DNA of 22,398 bases from Gracilaria caudata (taxonomy: Eukaryota; Rhodophyta; Florideophyceae; Gracilariales; Gracilariaceae): positions 1-22,398 of the forward strand of contig JASCIV010000373.1 in the NCBI GenBank assembly GCA_030374735.1. Reading direction: 5' to 3'. Positions 1-7,916 of the stretch are shown here, one piece after another (positions within the stretch are counted from its first letter, which is position 1; every line of letters begins with the position of its first letter). A program made the translations under genes and the position numbers. Under the pieces are notes generated by a model. The model searched no databases and was not told where the DNA came from. It saw nothing but the letters and a program-made list of their open reading frames with translations.

Positions 1-273
1 CCCCCCCCCCCACCCCAGCCACCTCCGCCGCTGCACGTGTAAATTACAACGCGACACCCAGCCATGCAACAGGACGACAACAACACTGCACAATCTCACT
101 ACACTCACGCACAACTCACCCTGAGAGCTAACTGCACGCGTGTCCGTTAGACAACCATTTCAACTCCCCTTGCTTCTGGGCTTTCCACCGCCTGCCGTTC
201 GCCGTCGCCATGAACGTCCGCTTCGCCGTCGGCTTCTCAACTTGCGCCTCACCCCTCCCGCTCTACTTCAGTC
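1..273 (+). promoter_or_regulatory. 5' flank of the copine-like gene, with poly-C end and G-box
   Basis: The window opens with a run of 12 C followed by ACCCC, then pyrimidine-rich DNA up to the ATG at 274. A perfect G-box (CACGTG) lies at 34-39. No TATA box is visible. ATG triplets upstream, for example at 64, are out of context. The stretch is best read as promoter plus 5' leader, probably truncated by the contig end. The G-box function is inferred from plant and algal bZIP/bHLH sites. Confidence 0.35.
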
Positions 274-1452
274 ATGCCCGTGCTACACCACTCCCAAATT
301 GAGCTTCGCTTCTCCGCTCACGGCCTTGCGAATAAGGACTTCTTGTCGCTGTCTGATCCCTTCATTGTTTGCCACACGTTGCGAAATGGTTTACCAGTCG
401 ATCGAATCGGTCGTACCGAGACCGTCAAGGATGACCTTAATCCTGTGTGGTATACAACCATTTGCTTCACTTATGATCCCAATGAGAATGCAGCTTCTGC
501 CTTGCTCATCGATGTGTTTGACAGGGATTCCACTGACAGTGACGTCCTTTCCAAGCATGACTTCCTGGGACGTGCCATACTTCGCATCAGTCGTTTGCTA
601 GACGCGCCCCATGCACGCCTTGATATTAGGCTCGCTGCTGCAAAGGATATGGTGTATCCCGCTACCACCACAACCTCGCTCGTCACTGATTGTAACAGTG
701 AGGAAGAACGCCTTGCAAGGGACTCTGTCATGTCCGCGGAATCTGAGGAGCCACGTCGCACCAATGACTTGCGCCGTGCCACCTTGTCTGCAAGGGCTTC
801 GAAGAAAGTCACCGGAACCCTCTCCGTGTTCGCTGAGGTTCTTAACCCCCGCTTGGGAAACACCTTTATCTTTCGCGTCACGTCTTCCATGCTACGCGAT
901 ATTGGCACACTGGGTCGTCGTGTCACTCAGTTTTATGAGATCCAACGGGAACGTATTGAAGGTGATCGATCAACTTGGAGTGTGGTATACAGAAGCAAAG
1001 ATGGCCTCAATGTCGACGCCAACAACTACGTCGTCTTTGATGAATTTGCAATCTCAGAGCGTCAGTTGCATAACATGAATCCGAAGCGGCGCTTGCGAAT
1101 CGCATTTTACAAACGACATACGAGGAAACCACATGAACTCATCAGTTACATTAGCACCTCAATGCATGCTTTAATGGAAGCTAGATTCCGTGTTTCGGAT
1201 GTTGCAATACCTCTCGAGGGTGAATATAGTGATGATGATGCTCTTGGAAATGTTTTGATTCGACGCATTGATAGGTGGGAATATCCACCACGCTCGCTTT
1301 CAACCGACTTCTCTGAACAAGACTCGGCTGCTGTGTATATGCATCTCAGAGCGGACCATTTCTTGCACAAGAGATTTATTAGTTCATTGAATGACTCTCC
1401 GAGATCGAGTCGAAAGCTATGGCAGATTCCGGGATTCATCACTATGCATTGA
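274..1452 (+). CDS. Copine-like protein with two C2 domains and no vWA domain
   Basis: A 392-residue protein starting at the first in-frame ATG. Residues 8-120 form a C2 domain most like copine C2A, with candidate calcium ligands Asp22, Asp28, Asp83, Asp85 and Asp90 (motifs LSLSDPF and DVFDRDSTDSD) and the DFLG turn at 96-99. A Ser/Arg-rich linker (about 135-180) follows, then a second, weaker C2-like domain at about 182-340. There the segment that carries acidic loop-1 ligands in copines reads IGTLGRRVTQF, so this copy probably does not bind calcium. Copines normally continue with a vWA domain of about 200 residues. Here the protein stops about 50 residues after C2B, so it is a copine-like C2-C2 protein, not a full copine. 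By family knowledge C2A would attach the protein to acidic phospholipids in response to calcium; the cargo is unknown. The C2A call is firm, the second domain moderately so. Confidence 0.8.
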   Translation: MPVLHHSQIELRFSAHGLANKDFLSLSDPFIVCHTLRNGLPVDRIGRTETVKDDLNPVWYTTICFTYDPNENAASALLIDVFDRDSTDSDVLSKHDFLGRAILRISRLLDAPHARLDIRLAAAKDMVYPATTTTSLVTDCNSEEERLARDSVMSAESEEPRRTNDLRRATLSARASKKVTGTLSVFAEVLNPRLGNTFIFRVTSSMLRDIGTLGRRVTQFYEIQRERIEGDRSTWSVVYRSKDGLNVDANNYVVFDEFAISERQLHNMNPKRRLRIAFYKRHTRKPHELISYISTSMHALMEARFRVSDVAIPLEGEYSDDDALGNVLIRRIDRWEYPPRSLSTDFSEQDSAAVYMHLRADHFLHKRFISSLNDSPRSSRKLWQIPGFITMH

Positions 1453-1880
1453 TCAGATGTTATCGCTTTGGTCTTGTGTTGACGTGGGCGTGTATATCAT
1501 TCTTCTTTGTGTATGCTCTTCTTGACTGGTGTTCGTTTTTCATCTAAGGATGGTGTCTACAAGCTCTGGCCGTTCGCTAATGTGCTCACTATGATTTGTT
1601 TTCTCGTCGCTCCCAAGTTGTGCGTCTTACCACCATTGGTTTCAAAGACTCGTGTACATAACAACCTCACCATTATTAAACTTCACTCACCACAATCCCG
1701 AGATTCTTATCAGCTACTGCGAGTTCGACCATGAGTCAGCGTTATGTTCTTGGCTCACAAATTTCGTGACTCGCGTATCTCGCGTAACACCAACTGGAGA
1801 TCAGGGCAGTTTTTCGTTCCTGACTGGATGTTGAATTACAACAATCGTAGCTCTGGGTACAACAGACAAGGGTGCGGCAG

Positions 1881-1912
1881 CGCCTGTCGGAATATAAAAT
1901 TTCCGACAGGCG
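1881..1912. repeat. Perfect 12-bp inverted repeat with 8-nt AT-rich loop
   Basis: CGCCTGTCGGAA at 1881-1892 is exactly complementary to TTCCGACAGGCG at 1901-1912, separated by TATAAAAT. It is the strongest hairpin seen in the window and lies 429 bp past the stop of the copine-like gene. It could form in RNA from either strand. Possible roles are transcript 3'-end structure, a remnant of a small inverted-repeat element, or a structured RNA. Confidence 0.85.
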
Positions 1913-1952
1913 GCCCCCCTGCTCTGGAAAATTCGCGATTCCAACTTTGCAT

Positions 1953-1976
1953 ACTCGCCAGCACACAATGGCGAGT
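1953..1976. repeat. Perfect 8-bp inverted repeat with 8-nt loop
   Basis: ACTCGCCA at 1953-1960 pairs with TGGCGAGT at 1969-1976 across GCACACAA. It lies 40 bp after the larger hairpin and has the same loop length. Confidence 0.75.
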
Positions 1977-2127
1977 CACGGGTCACCGGTCTGTCCGTTG
2001 CCACATCAGGGCGTTTACCTTGCTGTAATTCGTCTCGTTCACACCCGAGACATCCAGTGATGCGTGCTGTGACATAACTTTGGTCTGCTGCGAATCTCTA
2101 CGAAGGTAGGCGCCAAGGTACTACGGC

Positions 2128-2147
2128 ACCATCACCACGGTGATGGT
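2128..2147. repeat. Near-palindrome, 9-bp arms with 2-nt centre
   Basis: ACCATCACC at 2128-2136 pairs with GGTGATGGT at 2139-2147. The 2-nt centre disfavours an RNA hairpin with all pairs formed and fits better a dimeric protein site or a cruciform. Another perfect palindrome, TCTACTAGTAGA, lies at 2274-2285. Confidence 0.65.
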
Positions 2148-2637
2148 CATGAGCGTTAGACGAAAGTGAAAATGGTTGGAATACTAGCAACTGCTCTCAA
2201 CCCTTAGCTATAAACTTACCACTATCAGCTCTACGACGATTGTTTGGGTCAGCACAAAGTGTACCTACGTGTATCTACTAGTAGAGCGTGGAGCTCTGAA
2301 CATCCTTTACCCCTGTAATCATCATGCCATTAGCTCACCACTACTCACAAGGAAGGAACTTTGCCGACAAAGGCTTGTCTGTCCGATAGCATTAAACAAG
2401 TTGTAACGGCCTGTGCGACAATCAGGCATTTGGTTGTTGAGACAAGCACCAGCGGTCTTGTTATGAAGACACGTCAGTCATCGTCGCCTTCGATTATGTT
2501 ACGTGGCGACGGTCGGGCTTGTACTGGCAGAACCAATTGACGGATATTCGTCTTGGAACTGAGATCACAGACTGGCCCCTTCTCGATTCTCAACGACAGT
2601 TGAGGTCAGTTCGTACTGTATCAACAATACAAAGCGC

Positions 2638-4692
2638 TCAAACATTCCAGCTCTGTAACACGGCATCGACTGCTCTTGGAAATGCTTTCAGTAGAGAAGC
2701 ACTACCGCTTACTGGTGACAGTGCTGCATCCAACACGTACTTCGTCAACGGCGACAGTCGTGACATGTCGCCATCGATGTCTGAGATACAAAGCGGCTGT
2801 TGCACGCAATTCATCAACTCTGCGCTAGCATTGGTACCAATGCCAAGACCCAGTCGTTCCTCAAAAGAGGTCGCGCCCTTCACTTCTTCCAGACAAACGT
2901 ATTCATCCTTGTCGATACCGGCCTTCTCCTTCAGAATCTCCAAGGCCTTTTGGAACCCGCCTAGATAGTCAACGAGTCCTCTCTCCTTCGCTTGTCTACC
3001 AGTCCACACTCTACCTTGCGCCACTTCCTCCATTTCGTCGAATGTCTTTCCTCGGCTTTGTGCCGCTTTTGTTACAAATTTCTTGTATGCGAGTTCAGCT
3101 CCTTCACGGAAATAAGACGCTTCTTCTTCTGTGAACGGTCGATCGTCCACCAACAACTCTGCGTACTTCCCACCTACGCTTATGTTTTCTTTCGCGTAGC
3201 CAAGTTTGTTGTACAACACTTCAAGACTCGGTTTTGCAGTCACTACCCCGACACTTCCAGTTATGGATAATGGCTCGGAGACGATTTCACTAGCCATGCT
3301 CAAATAATAACCCCCACTGCCAGCGACATCTACCTGACTGGTGAGTAATGGTTTCACCTTGCCCAATTTTCTTAACTCATTCCACATTATGTCGCTAGCG
3401 AGTGCACTTCCTCCTGGTGAATCACATCGAAGCAAGCACGCAACGTATCGCTTGTCATCTCTGACCTTCTTTATAAGTTCTATCAGTGAGTCGCTTCCCA
3501 ATGTGGGACCCATTAGGGGTGAAGAACTGTTCTTCCCACTTGTGATCGCTCCCACCGCGCGTATCACAGCAATGCGTTTCCGACCTCCCAATCCAAGCAG
3601 CTTGTCGTTGGTGCGCCTAGCGTACCGCATTACGTCGACAGAGCGCAACTTATTCTTCAACACCTCTTCATCTTTGCTAAACATACCTGATGTGAACTTG
3701 AGCTTGAGCGCATCTTCGACCTCGCTTTCGTATCGAATGCCAGTTACTAGGCCCATGTCTTCATACTCTTTCATATCCCACGGACTCCTGTCCATGAACT
3801 CTTCTAGACGCTCTTGTTCCAGGCCAGTGGCTTCGCACACGCTCTTCATCCATATCTCCGAAACTTCACCCAAAATGGAATTAATGACTTCGCGCTGAGC
3901 CGACGACATGTCTTTCCTCGCAATAGAATCTCCGGCACTTTTGTATTTCCCAATTCGCTCAACTTGTGGTTGTATTCCGATCTTGTCCAGTACACCTCTC
4001 ACAAATGCGCCGCTGGCTGCAAATCCTCGTAGGCCCAGCGCTCCTTCAGGTGGTACATATACAGCATATCCCATTGCCAAGAAGTACTCCTTGGGACCTC
4101 CGCCTTCGAGAAAGACGGTGATTGACTTCCCAGAGGAACGGAAGTATTCGAGATGGCGACGTATCTCAAATATCTTTCCCCATCCAATGCTCAAAGGGTC
4201 TATTCTCATATGCAAATGAGCGATACGAGGATCATTTGCTGCAAGCCGGAGTGCATTCAAAAGCACAGGAAGAGACATCTTGGGAGGTCCGGAAAACGGT
4301 AGACCTGGTGGTGGGATCTTCTCCGACAAATCACCTTTTAAACGAGCCGTGAGAACCGTTTGTTTTGACAATCTGCCTCTTATTTGTCGAAGCATACGCA
4401 AGGATGAGACAAATCTCCGCAGGGATGACTTTGGCGTGAACGACATTGTGTGTTCCAAGGTGGATAATGGAGGTGGATGAGGCAGTTCGGCTGGAAGCCT
4501 GAAGGGTTCCGAGAGGCTTTGCATCGTAGATGCTTGAGTTGGGGCTGGTGGAGTGTCCACTGCACTCATAGAGGGCAGGCTTCGCGCTGCGTAGTATAGA
4601 CGACGGCGTGCTCCGCTTAACGTTGGGGTAAAGGCACTGCGAGTAAACAGAAGGGCATGCGCGGGGAGGAACGCAACCATTTTGAGCATCAT
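2638..4692 (-). CDS. sppA: Plastid-targeted signal peptide peptidase SppA (protease IV, family S49)
   Basis: The frame continues upstream to 4779, but the upstream codon there is GTG. The first ATG is at 4690-4692, followed by ATGs at 4689 and 4680, giving a protein of up to 684 residues. The third ATG has the best context (A at -3, G at +4) and would begin MVAFLPAHALLF, a red-algal style transit peptide with Phe near the N-terminus. Counting from the 4692 ATG, the catalytic pair is Lys251 in RIGKYKSAGD and Ser459 in AGSGGYY, 208 residues apart; in E. coli SppA the pair is 200 apart. Both duplicated S49 domains are present, including SPGGSALASD and ITGSVGVV, so this is the long 67K-type enzyme as in cyanobacteria and plant thylakoids. 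It is a serine/lysine membrane-associated protease that degrades signal peptides and membrane protein fragments, in plants at light-exposed thylakoids. The C-terminal 50 residues are not recognisable. Confidence 0.93.
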   Translation of the reverse strand: MMLKMVAFLPAHALLFTRSAFTPTLSGARRRLYYAARSLPSMSAVDTPPAPTQASTMQSLSEPFRLPAELPHPPPLSTLEHTMSFTPKSSLRRFVSSLRMLRQIRGRLSKQTVLTARLKGDLSEKIPPPGLPFSGPPKMSLPVLLNALRLAANDPRIAHLHMRIDPLSIGWGKIFEIRRHLEYFRSSGKSITVFLEGGGPKEYFLAMGYAVYVPPEGALGLRGFAASGAFVRGVLDKIGIQPQVERIGKYKSAGDSIARKDMSSAQREVINSILGEVSEIWMKSVCEATGLEQERLEEFMDRSPWDMKEYEDMGLVTGIRYESEVEDALKLKFTSGMFSKDEEVLKNKLRSVDVMRYARRTNDKLLGLGGRKRIAVIRAVGAITSGKNSSSPLMGPTLGSDSLIELIKKVRDDKRYVACLLRCDSPGGSALASDIMWNELRKLGKVKPLLTSQVDVAGSGGYYLSMASEIVSEPLSITGSVGVVTAKPSLEVLYNKLGYAKENISVGGKYAELLVDDRPFTEEEASYFREGAELAYKKFVTKAAQSRGKTFDEMEEVAQGRVWTGRQAKERGLVDYLGGFQKALEILKEKAGIDKDEYVCLEEVKGATSFEERLGLGIGTNASAELMNCVQQPLCISDIDGDMSRLSPLTKYVLDAALSPVSGSASLLKAFPRAVDAVLQSWNV

Positions 4693-5436
4693 TGGAAAAC
4701 GTGCACTGGCCAATGACCAAGTATACTCTGTGCAGTAGTGGAAACTGCTGATGGCGTGCTCCGATTCGTGGCGTATCACCCGCGTTGAAAGTAACCCTCT
4801 TACCAGTGGGTGCTACAAGAAGCAGGGGAAGCAGGCCCAGTGGATCGTGAACTGCTCCGCACGGGATTATAACGACTGCGGGTTGTCACCCTCCAACTTA
4901 AATGAGCGCCGTCTAACTTCGTATATACTCAATGACTCAGCGCTGGTTCCTTCAATGAAAACTCACTTCTTGGCCGTCGAGATTGGAGAGATCATTCGTT
5001 TTACCAACGCTTCCGAAATTGGAGGCTCAGCGCTGTTTTGGGCAAGTCGGCAACGGTCGGTGGGTCGTGCTCTTGATCTGAGAGCAGTCAATTCGTATTT
5101 CTTAAAAACAATTCATCACTTCTAGTACGACAATGAACAAAGAGTCCTTTGCACAACTCAAGTATCTCTCTCTCTCTAGTAGTCTCTGTCTCTCTCTCTT
5201 GATCTACCGTCGTACCTTCGTATCATATCTTACTCTGTAAGATACCTGTACCTTCGAAGAAAGATGATAGTGCTCTCATCGATCCCCACGCGCAATAACA
5301 ATCTATATACAGTTTTCCGGCTCAATGAAGAGACATCTGCGCTCAAAACATGACCTCTCCCTTGACTGATTGCCAGGGCGTGGATATGTTCTCTTCCGGT
5401 ACAAATGCCTTTTTCCATCTCGAACCGCATCCTGAC
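4693..5436. other. Spacer: SppA promoter side and glycosyltransferase 3' side
   Basis: About 740 bp between two minus-strand genes. It holds the SppA 5' leader and promoter and the 3' end of the downstream-coordinate gene's transcript. A TATATA at about 4921-4926 is 230 bp upstream of the SppA ATG and is a weak TATA candidate. A CT-rich microsatellite lies at 5165-5200. A 124-codon open frame on the plus strand (4751-5125) has no protein-like features. Confidence 0.5.
5165..5200. repeat. CT/GA dinucleotide tract
   Basis: An interrupted (TC)n tract that reads GA-rich on the coding strand of the flanking genes. Similar CT tracts occur in the pebA leader at 12121-12140 and just inside the pebA coding region. 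Confidence 0.8.
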
Positions 5437-7173
5437 CTATTCTCGTTCTTTGTTCTTCAGCGGCTTGTCGGACAATGAACCGATTGTTAGCGGCGCATGT
5501 GTCAACCCCATTTCGCTAATAAGCTCCTCAACACAGCTGTATCTGGTAGAGAAATGATTCCCTCTCTTTGAGATACCGCCCCCATGACCCATATCAATGA
5601 TGTCCCCTTCCACCAATACATGCAGAGGCGCCACTCCGTTGTACCCGCTCACCATCATGTTAAACAGCAAGTCCTCACAGTTGTTGTGCTTGTCCACAAC
5701 ATCTTTGATCTTCTTTGGCAATAAATGAACGTACATGTAAAGAAAGTATCGGTGGGTATAAAGCCCTTTTGTGAGAACTACGTTATATCCATCATGTATT
5801 CTTGCGGAGTAATGAGGCGGATCCATCATCCATCGTCTTGGGAAAAATCCCACCAATCTTCTTGAATGACCTCGCCATATTTGAAATCCTCGAATCAGTT
5901 GTTCTTCTGTTACTTTCATATCGTCATCGCAAATGTAAACACACTCGGTAAGATTCCCAGGCCCGAAAAAGCGATTGTTCAAACTATTTTGCTTGGGCTG
6001 CCACACCTGAACCTTCAAACCTAGCTGCGCCGCCAAGGGAGGATCTCCGCTGGGATCATGCCAGACGAGAATCACATTCATCACCACCTTCAAGTTCGCG
6101 TAATACTTCGCCAGATCTTTCCATGTTGGTCTATGATATGTGGACAAAATAACTGTGAGGCGGTTCTTGTCGGACCAACCACTCGGTTGCATTGGTGGAA
6201 CCATTTCATTTCCTTGCGGTGGTGCACATGCAAACTCCGTTCCCCTGGCCACATCACACCATCTGCCAAAAGCATCAAGCGATATTGGTTCACCGCTTCC
6301 AAGCTTCCACCAGTTCCATGGCTTTGGAATGCCTTTGTAGTGAATAATAGCCGGAACTATATCAACTTTTCTGTACCAGAGCGTATCCATATGATCCTGC
6401 GGCACATTGAAAGTATCTGACACTGTAGTCCACGCCTCGTCTGGAACAATAGTTCGAATTATGAAATGATCCTCAGCTCTCTCACCGCGTGCGATGACCT
6501 TGCAGAATTCTTCTCGTAGTACATTGTAAACCTCTATATCTGGTCGTATAACCATCACACTTGTCTCATAGAGACCGACATGAGGCTCTCTCACTGCCGA
6601 AAATGGAGGACTCTCGATGAGCTTTGTAAGCGGTTTCAGCACGACCGTATCATGCTCAAGGAACACGATTTTGTTCATGTCGGAGAGAGCAAAGAGAAGA
6701 AGCTTCAAATGGCTGCAGTCGTGTACCTCACTCTCTCCTGGCTTTTGTGAGCAAAACACGCTTCCGCTCTTCTCAGCGCGAAGCGTTGTAACAAGAGGCA
6801 GTCTAGCAATTTCAGCACGAACCCTCTCCGAAACTGTGTTTGAGGCAAGCACCATTAAAGGCTGACGATGCCCTGCTCGAAGCAAGCCCTCATGGAGAAC
6901 TGCGACACCGGCATGTTGAATATCTTCGCAGATAACAGTGGCAAAAATGTGGGAATGGGAACCCAGTAACTGCGGTGCATTCAATGATTCGAAAGTTCCC
7001 ATGGGTGACCCTCTCGGCACTGACAACAAAGCGCGTCCGGTACGACGCGGAGTCTCATGTTGCAGCAAATACTGACGGAGGTGCGGATGGCCGAAATCGC
7101 CATGGCGCCATTGAGCCTGTGAATAAACGAAGGTGAAAAGGGATATGCATGCGAGGAAGAGTACCGGCTTCAT
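5437..7173 (-). CDS. Bifunctional-type glycosyltransferase: GT8 domain fused to GT64 (exostosin C-terminal) domain
   Basis: A 578-residue protein from an ATG. Residues 1-18 are a hydrophobic signal peptide or signal anchor, so it enters the secretory pathway and probably acts in ER or Golgi. Residues about 75-320 resemble GT8 (glycogenin/galactinol synthase type): HLKLLLFALSDMNKIVFLEHD at 155-175 matches the sugar-nucleotide site, and HYKGIPKPWNWW at 278-289 matches the conserved metal-binding His and PWNW element. The usual DxD is EHD (173-175), a conservative change. Residues about 335-560 are GT64, the C-terminal half of exostosins: SLNNRFF at 397-403, the metal-binding CDDD at 415-418, RLVGFFPR at 439-446 and the catalytic-region NNCEDLLFN at 497-505. 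Animal exostosins pair GT64 with GT47; here it is paired with GT8. The donor and acceptor sugars cannot be read from sequence. The domain calls are sound; the biological role, perhaps cell-wall or extracellular polysaccharide or glycoprotein glycans, is inference. Confidence 0.88.
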   Translation of the reverse strand: MKPVLFLACISLFTFVYSQAQWRHGDFGHPHLRQYLLQHETPRRTGRALLSVPRGSPMGTFESLNAPQLLGSHSHIFATVICEDIQHAGVAVLHEGLLRAGHRQPLMVLASNTVSERVRAEIARLPLVTTLRAEKSGSVFCSQKPGESEVHDCSHLKLLLFALSDMNKIVFLEHDTVVLKPLTKLIESPPFSAVREPHVGLYETSVMVIRPDIEVYNVLREEFCKVIARGERAEDHFIIRTIVPDEAWTTVSDTFNVPQDHMDTLWYRKVDIVPAIIHYKGIPKPWNWWKLGSGEPISLDAFGRWCDVARGTEFACAPPQGNEMVPPMQPSGWSDKNRLTVILSTYHRPTWKDLAKYYANLKVVMNVILVWHDPSGDPPLAAQLGLKVQVWQPKQNSLNNRFFGPGNLTECVYICDDDMKVTEEQLIRGFQIWRGHSRRLVGFFPRRWMMDPPHYSARIHDGYNVVLTKGLYTHRYFLYMYVHLLPKKIKDVVDKHNNCEDLLFNMMVSGYNGVAPLHVLVEGDIIDMGHGGGISKRGNHFSTRYSCVEELISEMGLTHAPLTIGSLSDKPLKNKERE

Positions 7174-7916
7174 GTGGGGTCTACGGTGAGAAGAAGGACG
7201 ACAGGTGGAGACGCCATTGTTGGTCGAACAAAGAGTTACGCATTCGCGAGAAAGCCTCGTTAGGGAAAATGGCGGAGAGGTTTGGCTGATGCGATTCGAA
7301 CGGGAGAGATGGTTCTACCTAAGGCTGACCTGGGCCGCAATCAGAAGCCTGAAAGCACTGCCTGAGTGGGCCAGAAGGTGGAGTCGACTGATCAAAAACT
7401 TTTGACTTTCCCTACCTCCGAACGGCACACCAAAATGTTGCAATGCCTGACTACGAAGACAGCACTCGTTTTGCCCCGAAGCAGAGAAAGTACGAAAGAA
7501 ACGCCATTCGACGTTATACTGGGCTCCCACTACGGAGTTGGGCAGCCTCGTCGCTGGGCCAGCGAGGGCCTGGCATTGATTACGAACAGGCGCACGTTTC
7601 CGGGAAAGGACATACCTATCCGTCTTCTTCCACATCGACGATGCTCGAAGTGTTGTCCTTCCTAGCGCGAGAGAGCGTTTCTTTAAACAGGGACGCTCTA
7701 CGCTGTTGAGCAGACCCTGGCCCGCCAAAACAGGTCAATACTATAGCTATAATAAGAAATTGAAAACTACGATTCTCAGTTAAAATATGCTACACAAGCG
7801 TATGTTGGCGCAAAACTACACAGCGCGCAAATGGAAACTTTTCAACGTTTCCTCTGGTATCGCATGATCGCATTTTGAACATACATTCTACATAAAAAAT
7901 GGCGCTCACAAGCTCT
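7174..7916. other. Spacer containing the GT8-GT64 promoter and a possible small ORF
   Basis: About 740 bp between minus-strand genes. No TATA box was seen just upstream of 7173. A plus-strand open frame at 7443-7709 is listed separately. TATAGCTATA at 7742-7751 is a short palindrome. A GTTCGAATC string on the minus strand near 7290 resembles a tRNA B box but lacks a pairing T-stem. Confidence 0.4.
7443..7709 (+). CDS. Hypothetical 88-residue ORF
   Basis: The frame runs from an ATG to a TGA. The protein is basic and hydrophilic at its start (MPDYEDSTRFAPKQRKYERN), has no recognised domain and no signal or membrane segment. Codon choice is mixed, not clearly unlike the real genes nearby. It would be transcribed divergently from the GT8-GT64 gene 270 bp away. 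Other frames are also open here, so it may be chance or one exon of a longer gene. Confidence 0.25.
   Translation: MPDYEDSTRFAPKQRKYERNAIRRYTGLPLRSWAASSLGQRGPGIDYEQAHVSGKGHTYPSSSTSTMLEVLSFLARESVSLNRDALRC

Larger units (their letters stand above)
1453..2637. other. Gene-free spacer between convergent genes, with inverted repeats
   Basis: About 1.2 kb between the 3' ends of the copine-like gene and SppA. Short open frames exist on both strands but none looks like protein. It should hold both 3' untranslated regions. Its distinctive content is a series of perfect inverted repeats at 1881-1912, 1953-1976, 2128-2147 and a 12-bp palindrome at 2274-2285. No tRNA or snRNA signature was seen. Confidence 0.6.

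Noticed and set aside
1..16. Left C-run as a telomere
   Set aside because: It is a homopolymer without a repeat unit and very short; contig break at a homopolymer is simpler.
4693..4779. N-terminal extension of SppA
   Set aside because: It would start at GTG; there is no ATG before 4692, and the extension hides the plastid presequence.
4751..5125. 124-codon plus-strand ORF divergent from SppA
   Set aside because: No domain, signal or compositional support; it lies in the SppA promoter side.
7280..7300. tRNA-like GTTCGAATC B box on the minus strand
   Set aside because: The flanking bases do not pair into a T-stem, and no acceptor stem or A box was found.
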